A stretch of DNA of 64,000 bases from an uncultured Desulfobacteraceae bacterium. Lineage in GTDB: Bacteria > Desulfobacterota > Desulfobacteria > Desulfobacterales > UBA2174. The stretch covers positions 3,551-67,550 of the forward strand of contig CALJLV010000041.1 in assembly GCA_937982505.1 (NCBI GenBank), read 5' to 3'. The translations under genes and the position numbers were made by a program. Shown here one piece after another: positions 16,996 through 26,136 of the stretch. Every line of letters begins with the position of its first letter. Within the stretch, counting starts at the first letter, position 1. Below the pieces are notes generated by a model. The model saw nothing but the letters and a program-made list of their open reading frames with translations. It was not told the origin of the DNA and ran no database searches.

Positions 16996-18348
16996 TTGAA
17001 CGCCCAGATCTCCAATCCCCAGACGGAAAGCCTCTGCCCCGACTGTCTCCAGCGGATCCCCGCCGGCTACCTGCGCCGGGATCAGGACGTCTATCTGGCC
17101 AAGACCTGCCCGGTGCACGGGACCTTCGAAACCGTCATCTGGCGCGGCCCGCCGGATTTCGACGCCTGGGTCCGGCCCAAGACGCCCGGCGCGCCGGTAT
17201 TCGCCGGCCAGCCGATGGATCACGGCTGCCCCTTCGACTGCGGCCTGTGCCCGGAGCATCGCCAGCGCACCTGCACCACCGTGGTGGAGATCACCACCCG
17301 CTGCAATCTGGATTGCGCCTTCTGCTACGCCGACTCCTCCGGCGCCGGATCGGACGCGACCGTTCCAGAGGTGGACCGCCTCCTGGCCGCGGTGGGCCGC
17401 GGCGCCGGCCAGTGCAACATTCAGCTCTCCGGCGGTGAGCCGTCCCTGCACCCCGACCTTGCGGCCATCGTGGAGCGGGTGCGCCGCCATGGCTTCACCT
17501 TTGTCCAGCTCAACACCAACGGCCTCTTGCTGGGCCGACAGCCCGATCTGGCGCGCACGCTGAAAGACGCCGGCCTGGACTCGGTCTTCCTGCAGTTTGA
17601 CGGGACCGACGATGCCGCCTACCGCCGGTTGCGGGGGCGGCCCCTGTTGGCGGTGAAGCTGGCGGCGGTCAACGCCTGCGCCGCCGCCGGCATCGGCGTC
17701 GTGCTGGTGCCGACCCTGGTGCCGGGAGTCAACACCCACCAGGTGGGCGCCATCCTCGATCTGGCCGTGGACCTGGCGCCGGCGGTGCGCGGGGTGCACT
17801 TTCAGCCGGTGAGCTACTTCGGCCGCTGGACCCGCCCGCCGGCCGACGGCGACCGGTTGACGCTTCCCGAACTGATGCGCGCCATCGAAGCCCAGACCGG
17901 CGGCCGTTTTTGCGCGACCGCCTTTCACCCCCCGGGCTGCGAACACGCCCGCTGCTCGTTTTCCGGCCAGTTCCTCGTTCTGGCCCCCGGCCGGATCATC
18001 GCCCTGAGCCGCCGCACGACCTCTTCCTGCTGTCCGCCGGCCAGCGCCGAGGCCGGCGCCCGCCAGGCCATTGCCTACACGGCCCGGCAGTGGGCGCCGG
18101 CCCCACAGGGACAGGAAGCGGAACCCTTCGCCCCGGCCGGCGGCCCCATCTGCCTGGAAACCTTCTGCCACCGGGCCCGAACCCATACCCTCTCGGTGTC
18201 GGCCATGGCCTTCCAGGACGCCTGGACCCTCGACCTGGAGCGGCTGCGCGGCTGCTGCATCCACGTAGCCCACCCCGACGGCCGGCTGATTCCCTTCTGC
18301 GCCTACAACCTCACCGGCCGGGACGGCCGGCGCCTCTACCGGCCATGA
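16996..18348 (+). CDS. Radical SAM protein of the molybdenum-hydroxylase cluster (TrsS-like, Cys form)
   Basis: 450 residues. Radical SAM cluster motif CNLDCAFCY (Cys103, 107, 110), glycine-rich NIQLSGGEPSLHPDL and a TIM-barrel continuation. N-terminal zinc-like knuckle CPDC...CPVHG (14, 17, 38) and CPFDCGLC (78, 82, 85) precede the core; this resembles radical SAM enzymes that act on lipids or cofactors. C-terminal cysteine-rich part PPGCEHARCSF, SSCCPP. I recall this family as a (seleno)protein in other genomes; no in-frame UGA is present here. The start is TTG 16996, the only plausible one between an upstream stop (16978) and the conserved knuckle. It overlaps the next gene by 4 bp (ATGA). 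Reaction unknown. Confidence 0.75.
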   Translation: MNAQISNPQTESLCPDCLQRIPAGYLRRDQDVYLAKTCPVHGTFETVIWRGPPDFDAWVRPKTPGAPVFAGQPMDHGCPFDCGLCPEHRQRTCTTVVEITTRCNLDCAFCYADSSGAGSDATVPEVDRLLAAVGRGAGQCNIQLSGGEPSLHPDLAAIVERVRRHGFTFVQLNTNGLLLGRQPDLARTLKDAGLDSVFLQFDGTDDAAYRRLRGRPLLAVKLAAVNACAAAGIGVVLVPTLVPGVNTHQVGAILDLAVDLAPAVRGVHFQPVSYFGRWTRPPADGDRLTLPELMRAIEAQTGGRFCATAFHPPGCEHARCSFSGQFLVLAPGRIIALSRRTTSSCCPPASAEAGARQAIAYTARQWAPAPQGQEAEPFAPAGGPICLETFCHRARTHTLSVSAMAFQDAWTLDLERLRGCCIHVAHPDGRLIPFCAYNLTGRDGRRLYRP

Positions 18349-19694
18349 CGGCGCTCGCCCTCACCCCCCTGGAACCCTGGATCGCCCGCCGGCTCCGTCT
18401 GCCCGCCGGGGTGCGCCCCACCGCCGAAGTGCTGGCGGCGTTCCATCTCGATGCCGTGCGTCGCAACCTGGCACTTGTCCGCGGCCGCAGCCCCTTCTAC
18501 CGCCGCCTTCTGGCGGATCAAAACCCGTCCGCCATCGGTGATCTGGAAGCCTTCGGGCGCCTGCCCTTGACGACGGCCGACGACCTGCGCCAGGATCCAA
18601 TGGCTTTTTTGGCCCTGTCCCAGGCGGCGGTGGCCCGGGTGGTGACGCTGCATACCTCGGGCACCACCCGGGCGCCCAAGCGGATCTTTTTCTCCGAAGA
18701 CGACCTGGAAGCCACCCTGGACTTTTTCCACCATGGCATGACGACCCTGGCACGGCCAGGGGACAGGGTTCTGGTCCTGCTCTCCGCCCAGCGGCCCGAA
18801 AGCGTGGGTCGTTTGCTGGCCAAGGCCTTGGACCGCATGGGCGCCCGGGTTCTTCTGGCCAGCCCCGAGTCCGATATCCGGGCCCTCAACGGCCTGACGG
18901 CCCCAGGACCGGTGGATGTCGTGGTGGGGATGCCGCTTCAGGTGCTGGCCCTGGCTCGCCGGCCCGGGTGGTGGCCCGGTCCCCCGCCGCGCGCGGTTCT
19001 GGTCACGGCGGATTTCGTTCCCCGGGCCGTGGTCTCGGTTCTGGAGGCGACCTGGGGCTGCGGCGTGTTTCAGCACTACGGGATGACGGAAACCGGGTTG
19101 GGCGGAGGGGTGGAGTGCGCCGCACGGAACGGCTATCACCTGAGAGAGGCGGATCTGTACGTTGAGGTCATCGATCCGCCAACCGGTCGCCCCCTGCCGC
19201 TCGGCCAAACCGGAGAAGTGGTGGTGACCACGCTGAACCGTCGGGCCATGCCGCTAGTGCGCTACCGCACCGGAGACCTGGCCTCGTTCATGACCGCACC
19301 CTGCCCCTGCGGCAGCGTACTGCGGCGTCTGGCGCCGGTTCAGGGGCGGATCGATAACCGGATCGCGCTCAGGTCGGGGGCGGTGCTGACCCTCGGCGAA
19401 CTGGATGAGGCCCTGATCCCTTTTCCCGGGGTTGTGGATCTGGAGGCCCGGATCCTGGACGGCCACGGGGTTCCCCGGCTGACCGTGACGGTCCATGCCG
19501 AAAGGACGCTTCGGAAGGAGGATGAAGCGGAAAAAATGGAAAAGGTTCTGGCCGCGACCCCGATCCTGGGCCGGGCGCTGGCGGCCGGCGCGGTCACTCT
19601 TGGTCCGGTGCAGGTCCGCCCAGCGAACCAAGGGGTCCTGGCCGCCTATGGCAAACGCAACTTAAAGGATCAAAGAGCAGTCCAATGTCGATGA
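18345..19694 (+). CDS. AMP-dependent CoA ligase-like protein (DVU_1553-like, PaaK superfamily)
   Basis: 449 residues of the adenylate-forming superfamily, closest to phenylacetate-CoA ligase-like proteins. P-loop-like LHTSGTTRAPKR (normally SGTTGxPK), FQHYGMTETGLGGG, ADLYVEVIDPPTGRPLPLGQTGEVVVTTLNRRAMPLVRYRTGDL, and CPCGSVLRRLAPVQGRID. The ATG at 18345 overlaps the previous stop; its 3' end overlaps xdhC by 10 bp. Its constant link with MOP maturation genes suggests activation of a small carboxylate for cofactor chemistry, or an adenylation step, rather than fatty acid metabolism (inference). Confidence 0.8.
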   Translation: MTALALTPLEPWIARRLRLPAGVRPTAEVLAAFHLDAVRRNLALVRGRSPFYRRLLADQNPSAIGDLEAFGRLPLTTADDLRQDPMAFLALSQAAVARVVTLHTSGTTRAPKRIFFSEDDLEATLDFFHHGMTTLARPGDRVLVLLSAQRPESVGRLLAKALDRMGARVLLASPESDIRALNGLTAPGPVDVVVGMPLQVLALARRPGWWPGPPPRAVLVTADFVPRAVVSVLEATWGCGVFQHYGMTETGLGGGVECAARNGYHLREADLYVEVIDPPTGRPLPLGQTGEVVVTTLNRRAMPLVRYRTGDLASFMTAPCPCGSVLRRLAPVQGRIDNRIALRSGAVLTLGELDEALIPFPGVVDLEARILDGHGVPRLTVTVHAERTLRKEDEAEKMEKVLAATPILGRALAAGAVTLGPVQVRPANQGVLAAYGKRNLKDQRAVQCR

Positions 19695-20746
19695 AGCGTG
19701 AAATCCTCTCTGACATGCAACAGCACCTGGCCGCCGGCCGCCCCTTCGCGGTGGCCACCATCATCAGCCAGCAGGGCTCCACCCCGCGCATGCCCGGCAC
19801 TAAAATGGTCGTCGCCGAGGATGGAACCAGTCGCGGTACGGTGGGCGGCGGCCTGCTGGAAGCGGCGGTCATCGAGCGGGCCGCCCAGGTCCTGGAGACC
19901 GGGGTTCCCGTGCAAATGCGGTTCAAATTGACGGCCAAGGCCCGCGAAACCATGGACATGATCTGCGGGGGGGTGGCCGAGGTGCTTATCGATCGCATCG
20001 ATCCGGCCGCGCCTTCCGGGGGCTGTCTGGCCCGATGGTGCCGTCTTTGCGCCGAGGCCGGCGCCGGGGTTCTGGTCACCGTTATCGAAGAAAAATCCGA
20101 GGAGAGGATCACCACCGCCCATCACATCCTGGACGATCCGTCCCCCCCTCCCGCCGGTGAAAGGCTGGACCTCAAGGCCCTGATGGCGCAGGCCGCCGCC
20201 GCGGCGACCCAGCCGCAATCGATGGCCGTGGTGAGATCCGGGGCCTTGAAGGGGGTGGTGGAATTTTTCCAGCCGCCCGAGCCCCTGCTCATCTTCGGCG
20301 CCGGCCACGTGTCTCAGCCCACGGCCCACCTGGCCCACATGGTCGGATTCCGGGTGGTGGTGCTCGACGACCGGGCCGAGTTCGCCAACCGGGAACGCTT
20401 TCCCGAGGCCGAGCGGGTGGTGGTGCTCGACGACTATCACCGGGCCATGGGCGATCTTCGGCTCGACGCGGAAAGTTTCATCGTCATCGTCACTCGGGGC
20501 CACCTGCACGACCAGACGGTCCTGGCCCAGGCCCTGCGCACGCCGGCGGCCTACATCGGCATGATCGGCAGCCGCACCAAGCGCGATACCATCTACAGCA
20601 ACCTGCGCCGCCAGGGATTCAACGAGGCCGACCTGAAGCGGGTGGCCTCGCCCATCGGCCTTTCCATCAGGGCCCAGACCCCCGAGGAGATCGCCGTGAG
20701 CATCGTGGCGCAGATGATCCAGCGGCGCAGCGAGATACGGTCATGA
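19685..20746 (+). CDS. XdhC family molybdenum-hydroxylase maturation protein
   Basis: 353 residues. N-terminal XdhC/CoxI domain (FAVATIISQQGSTPRMPGTKMVV, GTVGGGLLEAAVIERA, ICGGVAEVLID) and C-terminal XdhC Rossmann domain (LLIFGAGHVSQPTAHLAHMVGF at ~202, VVLDDRAEFANRERFP, VIVTRGHLHDQ, YIGMIGSRTK). XdhC binds MCD-type molybdenum cofactor and supports sulfuration and insertion into xanthine dehydrogenase-type enzymes; the likely client here is MOP. It overlaps both neighbours (10 and 4 bp), so translation is coupled. ATG 19685 or 19691. Confidence 0.9.
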   Translation: MSMKREILSDMQQHLAAGRPFAVATIISQQGSTPRMPGTKMVVAEDGTSRGTVGGGLLEAAVIERAAQVLETGVPVQMRFKLTAKARETMDMICGGVAEVLIDRIDPAAPSGGCLARWCRLCAEAGAGVLVTVIEEKSEERITTAHHILDDPSPPPAGERLDLKALMAQAAAAATQPQSMAVVRSGALKGVVEFFQPPEPLLIFGAGHVSQPTAHLAHMVGFRVVVLDDRAEFANRERFPEAERVVVLDDYHRAMGDLRLDAESFIVIVTRGHLHDQTVLAQALRTPAAYIGMIGSRTKRDTIYSNLRRQGFNEADLKRVASPIGLSIRAQTPEEIAVSIVAQMIQRRSEIRS

Positions 20747-21891
20747 TTCTACCGGCCAAGACGGCCGCCATCATCCTGGCGGCCGGGTATTCCCGGCGCA
20801 TGGGTCGCTTCAAGCCCCTGCTGGCGCTGGGCGGCCGCCCCATGATCGACTGGGGCATCGATCTGTTCAGGGCCTGCGATGTTTCCGCCATCCACGTGGT
20901 GGCCGGCCACCGGCACGACGCCCTGGCCCCGGTCCTGGCCAAGCGCGGGGTGGCCATGGTGGTTAATCCGGACTTTCAGGAGGGGATGTTCTCTTCGGTG
21001 AAAGCGGGAATCCGCGCCCTGAGCCCCGCCTGCGGCGCATTTTTTATCCTCCCCGCCGATATTCCCCTGGTGCGGCCGGCCACGGTGCGGCGGCTGTTGG
21101 CGTGCTTCGATGCGCGGCGCGCCAAGGTGGTGGTGCCCTCTTTCGCCTGCCGGCCTGGTCATCCCCCGCTCGTTTCCGGGGAACTGGCCTCCTCGATCCT
21201 CGAGGCCCAGGGCTCGGAGGGATTGCGCGGGGTGCTGGCCCAATGGCGATGGGAAACCGCAACGGTTCCGGTGCCCGACCGGTTCATCCTTCATGACGCC
21301 GACGCCCCCGAGGATCACCAGGCCCTGGAAGCCGCCTGCCATCGGTGGGGGATCCCGGACGACGGCGAATGCGATGCCATCCTGGCCCGGCCGGGTCCAG
21401 ACCCGGAAAGGATCCTCCGCCACGGACGGGAAGTGGCCCGGGTGGCGGACGTCATGACGGCCGCCCTTCGGCAGGCGGGCTTCTTTCTGGATCCCCACCT
21501 CGTCCATGCCGCGGCCCGGGTCCACGACCTGGCCAAGGGGAAACCGGATCATGCCCGGGTGGGCGCCGAGCGCCTGCGCGCCCTGGGATTCGACGCCGTG
21601 GCCGAGATCGTGGCCTGCCATCACGATATCGTCATCGATCCGCAACAACCGATCAACGCGGCCGAAATCGTCTACCTGGCCGACCGGCGGGTGGCCGGCG
21701 AGCGGCTAGTCCCGCTGGAGGAACGCTTCGCCGCGGCACTGGAGCGGTACGGGAAGATTGCCGATGCGCGGGTCAACATCCACCGGCGACGGGCCCAGGC
21801 CCTGGGGGTGCAGGCGCGCATCGAGGCGGCCCTGGGCCGATCGGTGGATGCGCTGCTATCCAGCCCATCCCAGGATGGAGATCCCCGGTGA
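20743..21891 (+). CDS. MobA-like NTP transferase fused to an HD domain (DVU_1551-like)
   Basis: 382 residues. Residues 1-~195 form a nucleotidyltransferase like MobA/MocA, which attaches CMP or GMP to molybdopterin: AIILAAGYSRRMGRFKPLL, PMIDWGI, NPDFQEGMFSSVKAGI, ILPADIPLVRP. Residues ~220-340 form an HD phosphohydrolase-like domain: HAARVHDLAKGKPDHARVGAERL and CHHDI. MOP uses molybdopterin cytosine dinucleotide, so a CTP:molybdopterin cytidylyltransferase role is plausible; the HD domain may hydrolyse or recycle a nucleotide (inference). It overlaps xdhC by 4 bp and the next gene by 4 bp (GTGA). Confidence 0.8.
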   Translation: MILPAKTAAIILAAGYSRRMGRFKPLLALGGRPMIDWGIDLFRACDVSAIHVVAGHRHDALAPVLAKRGVAMVVNPDFQEGMFSSVKAGIRALSPACGAFFILPADIPLVRPATVRRLLACFDARRAKVVVPSFACRPGHPPLVSGELASSILEAQGSEGLRGVLAQWRWETATVPVPDRFILHDADAPEDHQALEAACHRWGIPDDGECDAILARPGPDPERILRHGREVARVADVMTAALRQAGFFLDPHLVHAAARVHDLAKGKPDHARVGAERLRALGFDAVAEIVACHHDIVIDPQQPINAAEIVYLADRRVAGERLVPLEERFAAALERYGKIADARVNIHRRRAQALGVQARIEAALGRSVDALLSSPSQDGDPR

Positions 21892-22526
21892 ACGCCCCTG
21901 ACGGCGCCCCGCGGCGCATCTACCTGCTGCGCCACGGCCACGTGGACAGCGGCGGCCAGCGGCGCTACATCGGCCGCACCGACCTGCCCTTGAGCCCCCG
22001 AGGCCAGGAGCAGGCCCGGGGTCTGGCCCGGGACCTGGCCGCCAGCGGGGCCACCCGGATCTATGCCAGCGATCTGCGCCGGGCGCAGGACACCGCCCGG
22101 ATCATCGCGGCGGCGCTGGGGCTGAAGGTGATCCTGGAACCGGCGCTGCGGGAAATCGACCTGGGCGCCTGGGAAGGGTTGACCATGGATACCGTTCGCC
22201 ACCGCGATCCGGAGAGCTATCGCCGCCGGGGAGAAGATCTGGCCGGATTCCGGCCACCGGGGGGCGAATCCTTCACCGATCTGGCCCGTCGGGTGGTGCC
22301 GGCCTTTGAACGCATCGCGGCAAGCACTCGGGGCGCCGCCATCATCGTGGCCCATGCAGGGGTCAACCGGGTGCTGCTCTGCCACCTCCTGGCAAAACCG
22401 CTGCGACAGCTCTTCGATCAGGATCAAGACCACGCCGCCGTCACGCGCATTGACTATCACGGCCCCCGTCCGGTGGTCCGGACCTTTTTTCAAAGCAGCG
22501 CACCAACTTCGCCGGGTCCGGGATAG
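21888..22526 (+). CDS. Histidine phosphatase family protein (phosphoglycerate mutase-like)
   Basis: 212 residues with the RHG motif YLLRHGHVDSGGQRRYIGRTDLPLSPRGQEQA, YASDLRRAQDTARIIA, REIDLGAWEG and IIVAHAGVNRVLL, the alpha-ribazole phosphatase/CobC-like branch. GTG start at 21888 within the previous stop. It ends the translationally coupled run that begins at 13219. The natural substrate is uncertain; a phosphate-removal step on a pterin or nucleotide is possible from context, and cobalamin assembly is the alternative. Confidence 0.85.
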   Translation: MNAPDGAPRRIYLLRHGHVDSGGQRRYIGRTDLPLSPRGQEQARGLARDLAASGATRIYASDLRRAQDTARIIAAALGLKVILEPALREIDLGAWEGLTMDTVRHRDPESYRRRGEDLAGFRPPGGESFTDLARRVVPAFERIAASTRGAAIIVAHAGVNRVLLCHLLAKPLRQLFDQDQDHAAVTRIDYHGPRPVVRTFFQSSAPTSPGPG

Positions 22527-22756
22527 CTCCAACAACCGGCCGGATCCCGGGCCGCGGGCTGGAACCAACAGGAGGCCGACAGTTCAAAAAAGCTTGCCCG
22601 CCCCCCCGGTTTCGTCGCACCCTGGAGCCGGCAGCCCGGCGGTGGCCCAACTTCCATCTGGGCGATTCGCGCCCGAATGGCCGACGCCCGGGGATGGGTT
22701 GAATCGACTGCCGGCTCGCCGCGAAAAGCGGATCCATTGAATCGATGGAGGATGCG

Positions 22757-23500
22757 ATGACACACCGACCCGCCCTGATCATGGCCATCTGTCTGGCATG
22801 GGCCCTGGGCGCCTGGCCGGCCGATGCCCAGGCCGGCTTCTGGGACCTGTTCCGCCCGGACCTGAAATTCACCCTGGTGGTCGACCGGACGGCCGGGTTC
22901 AAGGTCGATGATCCCGTGTACGTTCACGAGCAAGACGGACGGCGCGAGGTCATCGGGCGCATCGAGGCCATTCCCGACGCCGCCGGAGGCCGGCCGGTGC
23001 TGGCGATCCGCATCCAGGCCCGGCACAAGGACCGGGTGCGCGCCGGATCGCGGGTGGTGGTGGACCGGTCCGGGACGGACGATGGCAGCCCCCGGATCAC
23101 CATCTCCACCCCCGGGAACCAGGCCGACTCCCCGCCGCTGGGCTCCGGGGCGGTGGTCGAAGCCCATTCGGCCGCGGCCGACAAGGCGGCCCGGGCCGCC
23201 GAACGGGTTCAGACCTGGATGGGCGGCCTGCTGGAACGCTCCCGGGACTATTTCGACCGCCTGTGGTCTAAAATCGACCAGGACGACCTCGATCAGTTCA
23301 CCCGCCACCTCAGGGAGACGGCCGATGCCGTCGCCCGCTACACCCGCGAGCAGAAGGCACGCTTTTCCCGGGAGGTCCTGCCGGAGCTGGAACGCATGAT
23401 GGAATCCGCCCGGCAGCGATTCCGGAAGATGCGCGATCCGGACAAGGAAAAGGATCTGGAGCGGGAATTCCGGCGCATCCAGGAAGAACTGGCGATCTGA
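22757..23500 (+). CDS. Exported protein with an MCE/MlaD-like domain and helical C-terminus
   Basis: 247 residues. Signal peptide from residue 1 to about 25 (LIMAICLAWALGAWPADAQA). Residues ~30-110 look like an MCE/MlaD-type lipid-binding domain: FTLVVDRTAGFKVDDPVYV, RREVIGRIEAIP, VLAIRIQ, DRVRAGSRVVVDRS. The rest is charged and helical with coiled-coil character (KARFSREVLPELERMMESARQRF). MlaD/MCE proteins carry lipids between membranes, but no Mla permease or ATPase genes are adjacent, so this is a stand-alone member. The ATG at 22757 has GGAGG 5 nt upstream. The 230 bp before it hold no gene I can recognise. Confidence 0.65.
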   Translation: MTHRPALIMAICLAWALGAWPADAQAGFWDLFRPDLKFTLVVDRTAGFKVDDPVYVHEQDGRREVIGRIEAIPDAAGGRPVLAIRIQARHKDRVRAGSRVVVDRSGTDDGSPRITISTPGNQADSPPLGSGAVVEAHSAAADKAARAAERVQTWMGGLLERSRDYFDRLWSKIDQDDLDQFTRHLRETADAVARYTREQKARFSREVLPELERMMESARQRFRKMRDPDKEKDLEREFRRIQEELAI

Positions 23501-23742
23501 CCAAGCCGGCCCGATTCGCCCTGGTGGACAACGGCGCAGGGTTCAGAAGGACGCTGACTAGAGCACGTACAATTCCCGTCCGGGCTGTCCGATTTACGGT
23601 GAACCGCGAAGCCGGCAAAGCGCTCGTAAAAAGCGGGGTAAACCAAGGCCCTGGCGGGTTCGCGGAAAATCGTCGATGCGCGCACGGCCCCGGCCACCGA
23701 ACCGCGGGTGTGCCAACAACTTGAAAAGAGAGGGTTTTTGCC

Positions 23743-26136
23743 ATGAACAACCGCTGCGTGTCGCCCCTCCTCATCCTGCTCGCGACATCCCTGCTCACCG
23801 GCTGCGCGGCTCTCAACGACTACCGCCGGCAAGGCGAGCTGGCGCTGTCCGGATTTTCGGCACCGGTGACGGTGATCCGCGACGAAAAGGGAATGGCCTA
23901 CATCCGGGCCGCCGATGGCTCCGACGCGGTGATGGCCCAGGGGTTCGTGGCGGCCCAGGACCGGCTGTTTCAGATGGAGCTCAACCGCCGCTTCGCCGCG
24001 GGCCGGATCAGCGAGTTCGCCGGCGAGGGCGCCATGGGACTCGACACCCGCATGCGAACCTTGGGGCTGTATCGAAACGCCCGCCGGCACGCCGAGATTC
24101 TCGATGCGCCCACCCGCGCCTTCTTCCAGCGATACGCCGACGGGGTCAACGCCTACCTTGGCAACTGCCGTGATACCCTGCCCCTGGAATTCAAGCTGGC
24201 CGGCATCGATCCCGACCCCTGGACGGTGGAAGATTCCCTGGCGATCCTCTACCTGATGGCCTGGGACACCTCGGCCAACGTGCACACCGAGATCGTCACC
24301 CAGGCGCTGATCGAGGCCCTGGGGCCGGAAAAAGCGCGGGAGATCTTTCCCCTCAACATCAACCCGGACGACCCGTCCGGCAGCGGGCTCTCCGTCGCGA
24401 TCCTGCCGCCCGGCTGGAGGCCGGTCGGCATCGGCGCCGACCCCCGGATGACCGCCTGGCTTGGGGACCGGGCGCTCGAGGTCGGGAGCAACAACTGGGT
24501 CAGCGGCCCGGCCCTGTCCGCCGGCGGCAAGCCCATCGTGGCCAACGACCCCCATCTCGACGCGCGCATCCTGCCGGGCCCCTGGTATCCGGTGGGCCTG
24601 ATCACCCCGCAGTTCCGGGCCGTCGGAGCGAACATCGCCGGAATCCCGGGGATGGTGGTGGGGCGCACCGAGCACATCGCCTTTGGCGTCACCAACGCCT
24701 ACGGCGACATGCAGGACCTGTATGTCGAGACCGTCGACCCAAAGGACCCCGGCCGGTACCTGGAGGGCGACCGGTCGATTCCCTTCCGGGTCATCGAGGA
24801 AACCCTGCGGATCCGCGACAAGAAGTCGCCGGGCGGCTATCGGACAGAAGTGTTGCGGATCCTTGCCACCCGCCGCGGGCCGGTGGTCTCGGGGGTGCTC
24901 AAAGGGCTGGACGGCGGCCGGTGCATCACCGTGCGCTTTGCCCCCTTCGAAACCCTGCACGGCCGCGTGGGGTTGGACCGTTTCCTCACCGCCCCCTCGG
25001 TGGACGACTTCCTGGCGGCCTTGCGGGATGCAAACATCATCTGCCTGAACTTCGTGGTGGCCGACACGGCCGGCAACTTCGCCTGGTGGGTGAGCGGCAC
25101 CCTGCCCCGCCGGCCGCAGGGCGGCGGCAGCCTTCCGTGGGTGGTGCGCGACGGCCATGACAACTGGCAGGGCTGGATCCCTTTCGAGGCCATGCCGCAT
25201 CTGGTCAACCCAGCCAAGGGGTGGCTGGGCACCTGCAACCACGCCACCGTCACGCGGGATCTGCCCTACTACTACTCGTCGTATTTCTCGCCGTCTTTCC
25301 GCTATCGGCGCCTCAAGGCGCTCATGGACCGGACCGCGCCGCTCGCCGCCCTCGATCATTGGCGGTTCCAGCGCGACACGCGCAACCTGCTGGCCGCACG
25401 CCTGGCGCCGGTCATGGCCAGGGCCCTGGCGGCCCATGACGACACCCGCCGCCTGGGCGAAATCCTTTCCGCCTGGGATTTCCAGGACGATATCGACCAG
25501 GCCGCGCCCACCATCTTCCAGGCGGTGCTGGTGAAATTCGCCTTTGCGGTGTTCGAGGATGAACTCGGGCCCGAATTGGCCGCTCTCTACCTGGACAACT
25601 GGTATATCTGGGAGGAGCGCCTGGTGTCCCTGGCCATGGCCGGCGACGCCGACTGGTTCGACGACCGGCGCACGACAGGGGTGCGGGAAACCCGCGACGA
25701 CCTGCTGCACCGGGCGGCCCTGGCAGCCAGCGCCGAGCTGACCCGCCGGGCCGGAAGCGATCCGGACCAATGGCTCTGGGGCAAGGTGCATCGCCTGGAA
25801 CTGGTCAGCCCGATCCGCCGAAAGGGGATCGGCAAGGGCCTGCTGGGCGGCGGCGCCCACCCGGCCCCCGGGTCCAATGAAACCCTCTGCCGGGGCTGGT
25901 GGGACGTGAACGCCCCCTTCGGCGTGACCCACAGCGCGGCCCTGCGCATGGTGGCGGACCTGGCCGACGGGGAAAAAATCCTGGCGGTCCAGCCCGGCGG
26001 CGTCGCCGGACGCATTTTTCACCCCCATTACACCGACCAGGTGGACGACTACTTTTCGGGCCAGGTCCGCTACTGGTGGTTCAGCGACGCGGCCATCGAG
26101 GCGCATGCACGGCACCGGCTGAAGCTGACGCCCTGA
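23743..26136 (+). CDS. Penicillin acylase family Ntn-hydrolase, lipoprotein
   Basis: 797 residues. Lipobox LLTG-C with Cys21 puts it on a periplasmic membrane face. Family S45 (penicillin/cephalosporin and acyl-homoserine-lactone acylases): VIRDEKGMAYIRA, AQGFVAAQDRLFQMELNRR early in the chain, GSNNW with Ser249 as the predicted new N-terminal nucleophile after self-cleavage, NDPHLDARILPGPWYPV, GRTEHIAFGVTNAYGD downstream. These enzymes cleave amide bonds of acylated substrates. A 242-bp gap precedes it; TTGAAAAGAGAGGG gives the Shine-Dalgarno. Substrate unknown; quorum-signal or N-acyl amino acid cleavage are options. Confidence 0.88.
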   Translation: MNNRCVSPLLILLATSLLTGCAALNDYRRQGELALSGFSAPVTVIRDEKGMAYIRAADGSDAVMAQGFVAAQDRLFQMELNRRFAAGRISEFAGEGAMGLDTRMRTLGLYRNARRHAEILDAPTRAFFQRYADGVNAYLGNCRDTLPLEFKLAGIDPDPWTVEDSLAILYLMAWDTSANVHTEIVTQALIEALGPEKAREIFPLNINPDDPSGSGLSVAILPPGWRPVGIGADPRMTAWLGDRALEVGSNNWVSGPALSAGGKPIVANDPHLDARILPGPWYPVGLITPQFRAVGANIAGIPGMVVGRTEHIAFGVTNAYGDMQDLYVETVDPKDPGRYLEGDRSIPFRVIEETLRIRDKKSPGGYRTEVLRILATRRGPVVSGVLKGLDGGRCITVRFAPFETLHGRVGLDRFLTAPSVDDFLAALRDANIICLNFVVADTAGNFAWWVSGTLPRRPQGGGSLPWVVRDGHDNWQGWIPFEAMPHLVNPAKGWLGTCNHATVTRDLPYYYSSYFSPSFRYRRLKALMDRTAPLAALDHWRFQRDTRNLLAARLAPVMARALAAHDDTRRLGEILSAWDFQDDIDQAAPTIFQAVLVKFAFAVFEDELGPELAALYLDNWYIWEERLVSLAMAGDADWFDDRRTTGVRETRDDLLHRAALAASAELTRRAGSDPDQWLWGKVHRLELVSPIRRKGIGKGLLGGGAHPAPGSNETLCRGWWDVNAPFGVTHSAALRMVADLADGEKILAVQPGGVAGRIFHPHYTDQVDDYFSGQVRYWWFSDAAIEAHARHRLKLTP

